From contig BJKQ01000004.1 of assembly GCA_006538405.1 (NCBI GenBank), forward strand, positions 1,798,001 through 1,862,000: a stretch of 64,000 nt of DNA, given 5' to 3'. Below, piece by piece: positions 46,791 to 58,498 of this stretch; the stretch's first letter is position 1; each line of letters starts with the position of its first letter. The notes under the pieces were generated by a model. It saw only the letters and a program-made list of their open reading frames with translations, ran no database searches and was not told where the DNA came from. Origin of the DNA: Hansfordia pulvinata. Taxonomy: Eukaryota; Ascomycota; Sordariomycetes; Xylariales. The translations under genes and the position numbers were made by a program.

Positions 46791-49540
46791 AAGGGCATGC
46801 GTGTAAGGTAGATGCACGAGGGGCAGCATCAGCATCCGACGCACCACACCAGGGCAGCGACAGATGCAGCCCCCGATGCGCGTCATGGGCAGCCGGAAGC
46901 ACGCTCGCGCATCCGCGGGCCCTGTCTGCGGCAAGTGGACCCCCGCGCCGTGCCTTCCTGGAAAGATGGAGAGATGGAGATCCATTGAGATGAGATGAGT
47001 CTGGGAACGATGTCCCGAAGCCACGCGTTGACGGCCACGATCCATCCCATCCACATCCACATCCAGCCCCCTCGCCCCCCCCTCCGCTGCTGCATGGGCC
47101 GGCTCGGCAACCACATCTCGTCTACTCGTGTGCGCGTACTCGTACCTCTCTCCCTTCGACGCACCCTCGCATCTGTTGGGGTACGGATACTCAACCCAGC
47201 AGATCGCCTGCCTTGTTCGATCCATGCGCGACAGGACTGGAGACCCCGAGCCAGTCCGTCGCCAGCAGTATCTGCACCGATGCTCCGTTCCTTCGGTCCT
47301 GCTCCCAAGCCCCGGCTCGCTGCTTCGCCCCAGCTCACGACGACCAGACGCTCGCTGCTCTCGAATGCCTTCGCCCTCTGGTCGCCTGCTCCGAGGCGCG
47401 CCCAGCGCTCAGCGCAGCTTCAGGCACGCCCAGCCGTGGTGTGCAGACGCAAGTACTCTCGACGTACCTACTACACTTGAACCTGCTGCGCCAACGCTGA
47501 TCACAACGTGGGGGCCTGCCAGAGTAGGATCCTGAGATTCAAGGATACTCGCGTCCCAGGATTCGTTTCCGGAAAAATTCTCGAACCCCCAATGCCTGGA
47601 CTGCCTGCCGGCCCAGACACGGAAGCCCTCCCCGTCCAGCACCAATGCGTCTTCCGACTCCGTACGAGTACAGGCCTCGCGCACACAATGCCTGTCGCTC
47701 GGCACCGGCGCACGAGTGTCCGTAAGCCAACGCCAGCACACGCAACACAACACTGCTTATAATAGATTTGACAACTCGCCACTGCGAACCGGCCGGGGTA
47801 TCTTCGTTGTTGCTGGGTCCAGGTAGGTACTGGCACCCCCGCCCGGCGACGGCAGCGGACTCTCGGTTGCCATTTCCCACCTAGCACACCGGCCCTTCGC
47901 CATCGACCGCGCAGACAATGTCCACTTGGACCTGGTGGGTGGCGTTCTCTGCCTCCGGGGCGCCGCGTTCGGCCACGTATAGCCAAGGAGAAGAAAAAGT
48001 CAGTTCCAGTTCCCGAGAAGATCAGCCACTCTGGTTCTTTCAGGCCAGACGAAGTGGAGTGGCGCATGCACGACATGCAGTTTTCGTCACAAAGTCAGAC
48101 TCTAAAACTCGGGTTACCTTACCACATGGCCGACTCGCCCATCCTTCAAACCTTAATCCAGTTAGGCCCCTATGCCCCCAATTTCCTATCACCCTGGCGA
48201 GGGGCTCGTGCAAGCTTGGGAACCAGACGACGCAGCCCAAGGCAGCCTCCGCTGCCCTGTCGGACCCATCTCCGCGATCAAGGACCAACCGCTGCTAATC
48301 CTGTGACGTAGTGTTGATGGGCAGTCGCCGTTCCTGCCTGAAGGAAATCCCTAGCTGGGCCGCTCTATGCGCATTTCTGGCTCCAGCAGCGTCCTGCGGG
48401 CTCCTCGGCCGGCTAGACCACGTTGCCTCGCATGATTGTTGCTTCGCGTCCCAAGCACCCACCCTCAACTCTTCAATAGTCAAGCACGGGACGTTGACAG
48501 GAAGGCAGGCCCATACTTTCGAGTTGCTGAAGAGCGTACTAATGAAGATGGTCTTATTAGTGCGATGTTGCAGCCGTTGTTGGCTGGCGGCAGGATCCGT
48601 GTTCCCCACACGCGAACACTGGAGCCGAGAGAAAAAGCAGAATGAAAAAAGCAAAAACGTACCTGTCAAATGGGGCATCCGTCATTCGACCCGACCCGAG
48701 CTGCCACAAGGGACCAACCGACAGATAAGTCTGTGCGTCTCGAATCCTGCTTGGCTCAGTCGGCGAGCGATTCGAATGCCTGCTTGCCGGCAAGTGGACG
48801 ACGGACATGGCGACTGAACGGCATGACTCCAGACGGGAGTAAGCGACAGCCGTGTCTCAGCTGGGATTCGCACCCGTTGGCCTGGAGCCACTGCGCCTCA
48901 GCGCTCTGCACGCCACGCTGCAGGCGGGCAGCCAACAGTAAGTTGTAGGTGCTCGTGGACTACCACGGGTTTCATGTCGACCATACAGAGCAACAAGACC
49001 TCAGAGCATACCCCTCGCCCGATTTTTTGACGCGTACGCGCGAGCTGATTCGATGAGCCGGCAGAGAGGCAGAGGTCGCGAAGAAAGTCGGGGTCTCGCC
49101 CACAGATGCTTGGATGGGCATCCGTGCCCAGTATCGTATGAAGGAGCCTTGCGTGCGTGCGCCGTGCGTGCGCCGTGCGGCGCCCGCTCGTGCGCCTCGG
49201 GTACAGCCGCGCCGCGGAACCTCCCGCGCCGGCAGTCTCACCAGGGAGGGCCGGCCACACCCACCACTCGTCTGAGCAGGGAGCACTCTTCCCTGGTTCG
49301 CAGGCGAAAAGCCCGATTCGAGATACTCCCCGGGAGACGCGACGTGATCGATTCGCTCGGGGATCCATGCTCTCCAAAGCCGAGTCCGTCATGCGTCCAC
49401 TCGTCTCGTACACCCAGCTGCGAAACATCCAGACCTGCTGAGACACGCCGTTACATCCGCTCCCCACACCCCCAGGGGCGGCAATGGCACTCGAGCGATG
49501 ATGCTCGTAGCCTCTATGCTGGGACCGCCGCTCTGCTATT

Positions 49541-49575
49541 TTTTTTTCTTCTTTCTTTCTTTCTTTCTTTCTTTG
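49541..49575. repeat. T-run and (CTTT)n repeat
   Basis: Nine to ten T followed by about seven CTTT units. Confidence 0.85.
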
Positions 49576-52500
49576 GGGGTCGAAAAGGGATACCCCATGA
49601 CGCGCATCGGATTCGAGGGACCTCATGCACTCGCGGAGGAGGTCATGCACAGGTACGTAGGGGTAGAGAACCCGAGGTGTCACGAGGCCTGCACTGCTCC
49701 GGACAGGCCCAGAGCAAGACCCCGGCTGATGCCGTGTACGGGGAGTACTCGTACGCCGGCTTGTCCAGCGCAAGTGGCAAAGAAGAAAAGCTGACGATGC
49801 CCGTGCACCGCAGCTTGCCTCAGCGCGCCATGTCTATGGAACCGGGTCAATTTGTGGGCTCAACAGGTGGCTGAAATGGCAAAGTGCCTCCTCCCCCCCG
49901 GCCCTGCGTGCAGACTCGCAGGCCTGGAATGACGATGGTGGCAAAAAGGGCGTCACCGCGGACTCTTTTCGAGTTCGGGTACCAGAGGCATCGACACCGA
50001 AATAGGCAGACGAGGCAAAAGGCCATGAGCGGGGTGTGTGTGGTCGCAAGGACGACCTCCAGCCAGTCAGCCACTGCGCATCCCCAAACGGACGACTGCA
50101 TGACGACTCCGAAAGGCCTCTCCAGGCCCTGGGTGTCCGAATCGGTTCTGGATTTCATGTATAAAAATAACGTCGTCTAATGACATGCCCACCCAGGGAG
50201 CACTCGTCAAGGCCCCTACAGCCGCAAGCGCCACAGGCCGAAACTCATCCATTCGCCCGCCCCCAAGGACGTGCCACCCACTTGGCCGACGACAGCACGG
50301 CTCTCACTCGGCGGCATGACGTGTTACACGCAGTACGAGTGATGAGTAGGTACCGAGCCCCGCGAGTTGTCCAGAGTTCTTCAGCACCGGACTGGAGGCA
50401 ACATCGGAAACGGGAGGTACCTGATGGTAATGGCACGCCGCCCTGCGTCGGCTGACCTTGCCGACCGTCACCAAGGCTCGCGACTGGTGGCTGGACCATG
50501 CTGCCAGGATCTCCATACTCGTAGTCCAATGAAGCCTCGACGCGGCCGGCTAGGTTGGTGGATAGCCAACCGCGCCATGGGAAGCACAGCTGTGGCCGCC
50601 CAGTCGCACAGCAAGCCTGCCAAACCCACGCCTCGTGTTGTGGCAGATGAAACCCCCGCAGCGCACCGTCGAAGGCCAAGGTCAGGCTGGGCACGGGAGA
50701 GAACCCCGGCTGACAAGCCGTGCGAGCAGCGGGCGGCAAAGCCAATTCGCAGGGAGCAACCGTGGCGGCGGCCCATTAATTCGCGCCGGCAGGCCAGTTC
50801 ACCACGGCGGTCCCGTGGGTATTTCCTCCTTTTCCCGCAATTTTGATTTGATGGCCATCGGTGAGCGCCCAGCTAGCTCGGTATGCCCGCAGTGATGAAT
50901 CTAGGCCGGCGACCTCGGTGAAAGGCCGCAACATTTACCTAGCCTAACAGGCCTTGGGAGGGAGTGGCGATCGAGGTCGAATCGAGCCGCTCGTCGCCCT
51001 TCACCTGGTGCAAGTCCGGTCCGTATCGTGGGCCGCTCTGCCAACTTTTCCGGGGTGGGTACCCAATCCGTAAGGGCCGTGCAGGATAGCTCATACGACT
51101 GCGGGCTTGGGTGACCGGCGTTGCCCACTCCTCACCCACATTGATACTCTGAGTTTTTTCATCGTCGACCACGAGTACTGCCACTCCTGGGGTTTACCGC
51201 GCTCTCAAGCTTTGCTTGTACTCGTTTCGTCGGCTCCCCCCTTTCTCGTCTGGTTCGACTCCAGCCACCCCACCGGGGCCGGCCCCCGCTCGGAGGAGAT
51301 TTTGCGCGCGACCCTGGTCCAAAGGCGCATTTCCAATTCGCCTGTAAAGAGGGGAGAGTCCCAAGAAACAACCCGAAGCACGTTCTCTGACCACCAAGGT
51401 CAGACCGAAGACGGACCAGTAGCCTCCAGGCTTCGTCTTCCAAACAGATCCGAAGGAGTCGCCGATGGCGCCGCAAAATCACGCGCCGTGACGAAGCTCG
51501 GGCGCATGGGCCTGAGCTGGCGGCTACTGGCTCACCTGGACATAGATCTCCGAATATCACAATCCGATGCGCTGTGCCGTGTCGCGCGCGCAGGGTGTGG
51601 ATGCCCGAGCGTGCGGCTGCGAGTATGCATACGGGTACTCATACACGTGAGCAAGAGTACTCGCAATGCCCCGGCTTCGTACCCGGGTGCTGCTGGTTTG
51701 TACCCCGTATCTGTAGAAACCACGCAAGATAGCTCGGCGGCTATTTGTGGTCCGCTTGGTTCCCCCGAGAAACCCTGACGCGTCCAGACGTCCGAGCAGA
51801 CGTGGGAGACCTTGTGCGAATGGACCACGGGGCAGCCAATAGCCCGTCAGAGAGGTGACCCAGTTAGGCAAGCACATGAGCCGAGGGCGGAGGCGCCGCG
51901 AGACAGCGCCGTGCCGCGGCCGGGAAGACCATGCGAGTAATCGCTCTTGCTGCTCTAGCCGACCGCATTACGTATACTTGGTCCGCCTGGGAGGAGCCGC
52001 GTATCTCCCCTATTCTGCCTCGCCTACCGGCCAGCAGGCCGTGGGAGAGAGCATGTCGCCGTCATTTCCGTGTGTACTGTATGTATGCCTCTCGTATGGA
52101 GGACGTACGTGCAGCGTACTCTGTAGATTGCGGCTCTTTGGCGGCTAACGTCAGGAAAGACAGGGTTGGGCTGGGTGCAAGTAGCAGATCTGCGCCATGA
52201 GGAGCACTTGCAGGCGCTCAGCCCCGTTAAAGCGACATGAGCGCCGCCGTTCGACATTAGCAAGGGGCTGGGCAACGGCCACTCGACATGGCATGTAGTC
52301 GGGCCCCACAGGGGTCGGCGGCGGCGATAATAATTCGCTAAAGATCTGCCTCGTCCGCATGCCGCACGCACGGGATGACGGCTTCGAAGCCGGGGCGTCC
52401 GCGGCGATTGGGGAAGCTCTGGGCCTCACGTGCTTCTCGTCACGCCCCGGGCCCTTAGCTGAAGAGGGCAGATCGATGTTTCTGACCCAATGATGGACCC

Positions 52501-54145
52501 TGTCGGTGCTGATTGGCGCGTGCGGCAAAGGTTGAATTGAAGCCATCGTGCCGCTCCCCGGCGAGGCGACGAAAATTTGAGTTGGCCAGTGTTGCTATTC
52601 CTGTATGCCGGGTCCCTGGCCAAATCCTGAGGTGCTGGGTGGCCCCTGCACCTGGACTCCGTGCCGCAAGTCGGCTCCGCAGACTTGGTAGTCGCGCGAT
52701 TCCTCTCATTTCACCCTCGCACGTTGGCTGGCCGGGGTGCCGGGGTACAGGAGAGGTCGGGAGTGGGAGGCGGTTGTGCCTGTGAGGTGAGAAAAACAGC
52801 CAGACAAAGACAAATGGGCAGAGCCACGGCTTGGGTGCAGATCGGGAGCACGCCGCCGGGGGAAGAGGGGACCCAGCAAGGATAGAAAATTCCTGCGGCG
52901 GCTCGATACTGGCGAATCCCACTTATCGTGGGAGATGTGCCGAAGAACGACAGGTGTACTCCGTATGTACAGATGCTTGTACGCTTCGAGGTTGTTGTTG
53001 CCGGGGTGTCTGCTGGCAGGCCCATATGTCCTCGTGCGTGATCGGAGGGGTGGGCGCGTGCCTCAGACTGACTGCAGGCGTACGAGTAGTGGCAGGCAGA
53101 AGCTGGGTTAAATTGAGATTCGCCGTGGCGATGTGCGAGACACTGTCGACAAGCTGTGTGAGGGCCTGTCCCTTTGTCCCTGAGTGGGTGCGTTGCCAGG
53201 CTGACCCCACGGGACCCCGCTGCCCCAGTACTCGTAGCTCACAGGCGCTGCGTTATTAGGCTGTGCTCCAGTGCTCGAGGCTTCCAAGTTGCGCCACTCC
53301 ACCTGCAGCTTCGTTGCCGGGGTCCTGGGGCCAGTCAGCACGGCGGCGATCAATACCCGCAGACTGCCGCGCTCACTCGCCCGTACACCATCTTGCAGAT
53401 ACCTTGGCCATTGAACTGGTGACTGGGTATATTGGATTCGTCATGGCGGCGGACACCTCAGTCACCACCCACGGCTTGGTGGCGGTAGACGAGAAGAGGG
53501 GCGCAGCTGGAGCCATGCCCGGCGCGGGGTTGGAAGCCAGAGGAGGCCACGGGGGGAAGACAGGAGGGCAGAGCAGAGATTGGTAGGGCCTCTTGCTGCC
53601 CGCACGGCGGCGTCGAACGCCTCACGGCCTTGCAGGTCAGCTCGTTAGCGCGGCGCAGGTGGACTCGAGTCGCTCCGGGAGAGACTGGGCCGGATTGGAC
53701 AGGGCAGGGCGTGTGTGGGCCATGAATTGCAGCCGAGCCCACTGACCAAGAGAGCCGTGTTTCTGCACAGGACCTGCGACCCGTCACGCCAATGACGGCG
53801 TGCGTCGGGGCCAAGCGTGAGGGCGTGAGGGCGCAGGGTGGGGGGGGCACCGGGGGACCGGAGGAGGGCAGTTGTGCGTTGAGGCGTCCGGGGGGCCCGC
53901 GAAGATGCGATGCGAGGCCGGATCTGGGTTCGTGGGAGATCTCGATTTTGGTGGCCACGAGCGCACGAGGTCGGCACGCGCAACTGGGCCGCGCAGGCAT
54001 ATATGTCTGACGCAGCAGCCAACGGCCGGCGGAGACGATGACGGCCGGCATGTGTTTGGGTGGTCCCTTTGCAGGGCTATCGGTAATGGACGTGTAATCG
54101 TGCTGCTCACGAGTGCTGACTGGCGTCGTATTCGACGAGAGGGAG

Positions 54146-54196
54146 ACGGCTATGTACGTGTGGGTGTGCGTGTGGGTGTGCGTGTGCGTGTGTGTC
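54146..54196. repeat. GTGTGGGTGTGC minisatellite
   Basis: Two copies of a 12-base GTGTGGGTGTGC-like unit, followed by (GTGC)n and (TG)n. Confidence 0.8.
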
Positions 54197-54754
54197 TCCA
54201 TGGAGCATCAGTGTCTGTGTTGTGAGAGTGTGTGTATGGGAGCTATGTCGTAGCGCTGACTGGGCCGAGCAGGACGAGATCAGAGCGCCTGCGTGTGGAT
54301 TTCCATACGAGAACTCACTCCTTCCATCCAATACCTCCAGGAAGTCGCTACCTATGCCCGGGCACATTGTCCTCGAGTACACATAGCACCCCAGGGCCTC
54401 TCCAAACACTTAGGTACCTACCCTACCGTACCTACCTAATATCTTCATCTTGTAGGTAACGGACAGCCCAGGAACCTGCCTTACCGTACGTACCTAACCT
54501 ACATGTAGGCACCTAGCACCACGCCTACAAGCACCCGACCTTGCCTTATGTAAGATATCCAATGCTGAAGTACGAGTAAACCTCCAGCCAGAGGATGCCG
54601 AGGATGTCGAGCGAGCTCCGGGTTGGTCAGTCTCCCCCATCAGTAGAGCCAGTAGAGGCCGTCGCTGTATGCCGTCCGAGATCTGTTCCCTGCTCCGGGC
54701 CCAAAGCTGAAGCCACTAATAAACCAGTGGAGGTGGGATGGGCAGGCTAGCAGG

Positions 54755-54770
54755 TACCTACATGTAGGTA
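54755..54770. repeat. 16-bp perfect palindrome with CATG centre
   Basis: TACCTACATGTAGGTA is a perfect palindrome, flanked on the right by another aggtacct word. It ends the dense cluster from 54410 to 54780. Confidence 0.9.
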
Positions 54771-55758
54771 GGTACCTATTGTCTGTCTACTCCAAGGATA
54801 TCCAATACCTACCACCTCCTCCTAACGATCTAACTTGGAGGGCCGTTGCAGGACAGACTGCATGTCGCTACCAGCCAACGCACGAGCGCGGCCGCAACTC
54901 GGTGCCCCAGAGCGCTGATGCCAGCCTGGAGGTCCTTACCCACATCCATGGATTGCAGGAGGTGGTGTTTGCACTGACGATAGAGCGCTCACAGTACTAT
55001 GTCGCAGGCACGGCGGCAGGCGCCCCTTGCCGAAGGAGATCGGCCCCAAAGTCGACGAGAAGAGAACAAGCGCACCCATCGACCTGATGGAGGCACAATC
55101 TGCCGGCGCATCAAGACTGCATGCCGCACAGCCCAAGGTGCACCTACGTGCATAGTGTACTGGAGCAGACGGGCCGCGTCGGGTTTGCTCGCGATTGTCC
55201 TCATTGACGCACCTCAATGCGGACAACGCGCGGGGTGGTGGTTTGGAAGCACCGTGCGTCAGGTGCCTGACCCAAAGGTGGCCGGGTCCGGAGTCTGTTT
55301 GTGAGGTCTCGTACGCGTACAAGTCGAGGAGAGATATCAACAGCTTCCCGTCGAGTCCCCACTTGGCCGTTGCAAGCCACAGAGCACATGCAATGGAGCA
55401 CGCCCGCTCGGTATCCCGGTCCCTCCTTCTTCCTTGTCCCAATGAGCAAACCGAGTCGGAGGGCGCGTTACTTCCATCGAGATACGGGTACTTACGGATG
55501 TACTCAGTCAGGGCAACCCGACATGGGCGAGGTTCATATCGCAATGTCGATCTGGTCTCGCACGTAAGTCGCACCCATGTTGGAACGGGCGATGTTTTGA
55601 CGTATCCGTACTTGGACGCACAAGAGGTAATGCAGGCAATGTCTCTTTACGAGCATCCCAGAAGCTCACAAATATATACATTAGGTAAGTACCTACGTAC
55701 TCATCAAAGTGGGCGGTGGTCGTGGATATCGAGGTGGATAGCGTGCTGGCTCTGCGGC

Positions 55759-55795
55759 GGCGGGGGCGGCGGAGGCGGCGGAGGCGGCGGCGTTG
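55759..55795. repeat. (GGAGGCGGC)n G-rich repeat
   Basis: Tandem GGCGGC/GGAGGC units; the many GG doublets on one strand could form a two-tetrad G-quadruplex. Confidence 0.8.
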
Positions 55796-57683
55796 CCAAA
55801 CCTCGCCTTGGGGCTACACGCGGGCTCACGTCAAGCTGGACCCATTCTTTCTGGCCCCCGACCTTCTAGCCGCAAGGGATGTCTCAGGTACCGCGTTCGA
55901 GCTGTGTTGATGCTGTAGGCGCAGGTGCTTCCATGTAGGCATATCCTCGTTGGTACCGGTATCGAGGATGCTCGAGATACGAATACTGAGGAAGGCAAGG
56001 TGGGTGCCTGGTCGCTCAGTACCGTGTATCGCGCATGTACATATCTTGAAGTGGGCACCATACATACCACCTACATGTATATCTGCCAGGGGCGTACCGA
56101 CGTACGTACATACATCCATACGTACATTTGATACATACATGTAGTATCCTGCGAGCACGCCACGGGTCAGGCCAGGGCTCTGGCTCGGCCTCTGTCGACA
56201 TTGGATGTCGTGTCCGGGGCGAGTCGAGACGAGATGGCGCGGCGGCAATCCAATCGATCCCGAGATTGCTGTCGGCAGAATGGCCCGCCAGGCAAGGAGC
56301 GAGTTGGAGAGGGGATCCGTGGATGCAGTCAGCCAGGACGGGTGTTTGCTCATATCATAGTCGAGCCAGGCACAGGCGCAAAGGGGAATCTGCGGATTGT
56401 ATTGGACTGGATTGTATTGGACGGATGACGGCGGATGGGTGGGCGGATGGATGTGCTCGGCAAGGCACGAGTACCTCCCGTAGTAGGTAGACCTGGACAC
56501 ACATGCAGGCAAGGGGCACGTATTGCCATGTACCTGTATCGTCTTCTCGGCACTGGCCACCCACCCCACGACTGAAGCGGGCTGGACTGGGCCACTTTGG
56601 CCAGAGGCAGGTCCAGTCCGTCCAGTCCCGTTTGCACCCATCCCATGTACTCGTAGCTCCTTCCCTGCACGTCCGGGTAGGGATCATTCAGATGCAAGGC
56701 ATGCGGCCACAAGGTGAGGTGGTAGGTACTCGTACCTCGCGAAGAACATCTACCTAACCCACCTCCGTGCTTACCTCCTATCTACCTACCTTACCTTTCC
56801 TTACCTCGTTCCCAAGGAAGGAACGCACATCATTGGCAAGAGCGGATACTCGTACGTACGGGCAGCTGGAGGTACCTGGTCTGGTCCGTTCCACCATGCG
56901 GGCGGAGGAATTGGATACATTGAATCACCACCCCCGACTCTGCCACCGTGCCGTACCTACTCGCGCGTACTGGCCTGGCCTGGTCTCGTCTCGTCCCTCT
57001 GCTTTCGGGTGGCTCTGGTGGCTCTGCCACGGCCAGAGCTCCCTGCCCCTTCCATTCATCCAACCCGTGCTGTCCTATTTTCTGGCTCATGCCATCGTGT
57101 ACGTAAGGCAGGTACACCCTGCTGAGTACTGAGAGGGTCGACATGTATCCATCCCGGCAAACACCTGTCTGCACCTCCAGTGCCTCTCGGGCTGCTGCTC
57201 CTTTGGCCTGGCTGGCTGGCTGGCCTTTTTTTTTTTTTTTTAACACCCTTTCCCGTTCTTTTCTATTCCTTGTCCACTTACCTTACCTCACTTGCTGTAC
57301 CTACACACCTTGCCAGTCTGTCCCGTTTGGACGGGGTGGGCAAATGTGGATGGGCCCCATTTTCTTGTTCGCGTCTCTTTTTGTATAATATGCTCCGGCT
57401 CCTCGCCCGGTCTGGCCTCGGGGATTCATGATCGAGCTCTGCTCTACAGCCCCCCTCTCCCTCTGTCCACCACCTTCTTCGTTTCGGCCTCTTCTCCCCT
57501 CTTTGCCGTGGCTGGCTCTCTTCAAGCCTTTTCCTCTCCCGGCCCCTCCTCATGGTGTATAATAATATCTTGGTTTCTGCGCTTTGGTCTTGAACCCGCT
57601 CCAGCCCTCTCCCACGCCTCTCGACCTGTTGCTCAGCTCGCCCACTCCAGCAGGCCACATTACCTTGGTCTATCTCACCTTGC

Positions 57684-57717
57684 TCTGCTCTGCTTTGCTC
57701 TGCTCTGCTCTGCTTGG
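57684..57717. repeat. (TCTGC)n pentamer repeat
   Basis: About six TCTGC/TTTGC pentamers in the pyrimidine-rich leader region of the GT2 gene. Confidence 0.8.
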
Positions 57718-58435
57718 AACTCGCCATTGATACAAGCACGTATACCGATACTGCACCACCTTTTTCCTCTCCTCTCCCCCCTCGATCCATCCAGTGCGAG
57801 CGCTACACGGCCAACGGAGGTCACGCATTGTTCGTCTTCGGGACGTCGACGGATGTGTACGGTCATCTGCTGCTTTCGCTGAGAGCTTGGGAGCTGGTTT
57901 GCCGCAGTCGCTTTCTTAGCTTTGGACGTTCGCTTTTTCGCCCCGGCTGTGCCCCGGCGCCATCTCGTCGTCTTTACTTGGTCCTCATTGCCTTGCTTGC
58001 TCTTAATTGAACTTGATTCGAGACCCTTGAAAGACGTGCCTTTCGAGCTCGTGGCTGGACAAACCCCCCCGAAATAAGGGATTCTTCTGCTTTCCTAGAC
58101 TGACAAGCACCCACCTCTCTTACACCACACCGCACCATCCCCCTACCCTTCGACTCCAGTTCGGTCCGCCACGTATTCGAGGCTATACCTACGCGGTTGC
58201 AAAGACAGGGAAGAGAGAGATAGAAGACGGGCCAAAGAAGCAGAAGGCATACGAAGACAGAACGGCGGAGAGCAAGAAGGCTGTTCACGCCGACAGAAAA
58301 GAAGCCGTCGCCTCGGTCCCAACTCACGGCTCACTGCCGTACCCTGGTCTCTCGCCCACCAGCTCCCGCCCCCCGCCGGACAACATCTGGAGAGAGCCCC
58401 GGCTCCTCTCGCTCTTCGGCTTCCGACTCACTCCT

Positions 58436-58498
58436 ATGGTGCTGCAAGGGGCGCACTCCTCGCTTCCATGGACGCAATTCCCTTCAAGTGGGTCTTGA
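58436..58498 (+). promoter_or_regulatory. Possible overlapping uORF of the GT2 gene
   Basis: An ATG 32 bases upstream of the GT2 start opens a 20-codon frame that ends at 58498, inside the main reading frame but in another frame. If the mRNA starts upstream, this would reduce initiation at 58468. No transcript data are available. Confidence 0.3.

Larger units (their letters stand above)
37570..58467. other. About 21 kb gene-poor block
   Basis: I could not support a single protein gene here. Frames of up to 335 codons (38171-39178, minus) exist, but they are built from Arg/Pro/Ser/Thr-rich chance sequence, overlap equally long frames on the other strand, and show no domains. The base composition is not AT-rich, so this does not look like RIP-mutated transposon DNA or an AT-rich centromere. 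The block contains many simple repeats (listed separately) and clusters of GTAC/CATG words near 39301-39316, 46508-46790, 54410-54780, 55680-55705 and 56040-56145. The segment 57160-58467 is pyrimidine-rich and probably the promoter and leader of the GT2 gene. Confidence 0.5.

Noticed and set aside
48742..48790. tRNA-like boxes: TGGCTCAGTCGG (A box) followed by a GATTCGAAT segment
   Set aside because: The A-box-like sequence is followed by the B-box-like sequence after only about five bases, far too close for a tRNA, and no acceptor stem can be drawn.
48850..48900. Minus-strand GGCGCAGTGG and GGGTGCGAATCCC, resembling tRNA D- and T-arms
   Set aside because: The spacing is too short, there is no anticodon arm and no acceptor stem.
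48898..49773. 291-codon minus-strand frame
   Set aside because: It contains a CTTT repeat (Lys/Glu run) and no domain; an equal frame of 273 codons lies on the opposite strand.
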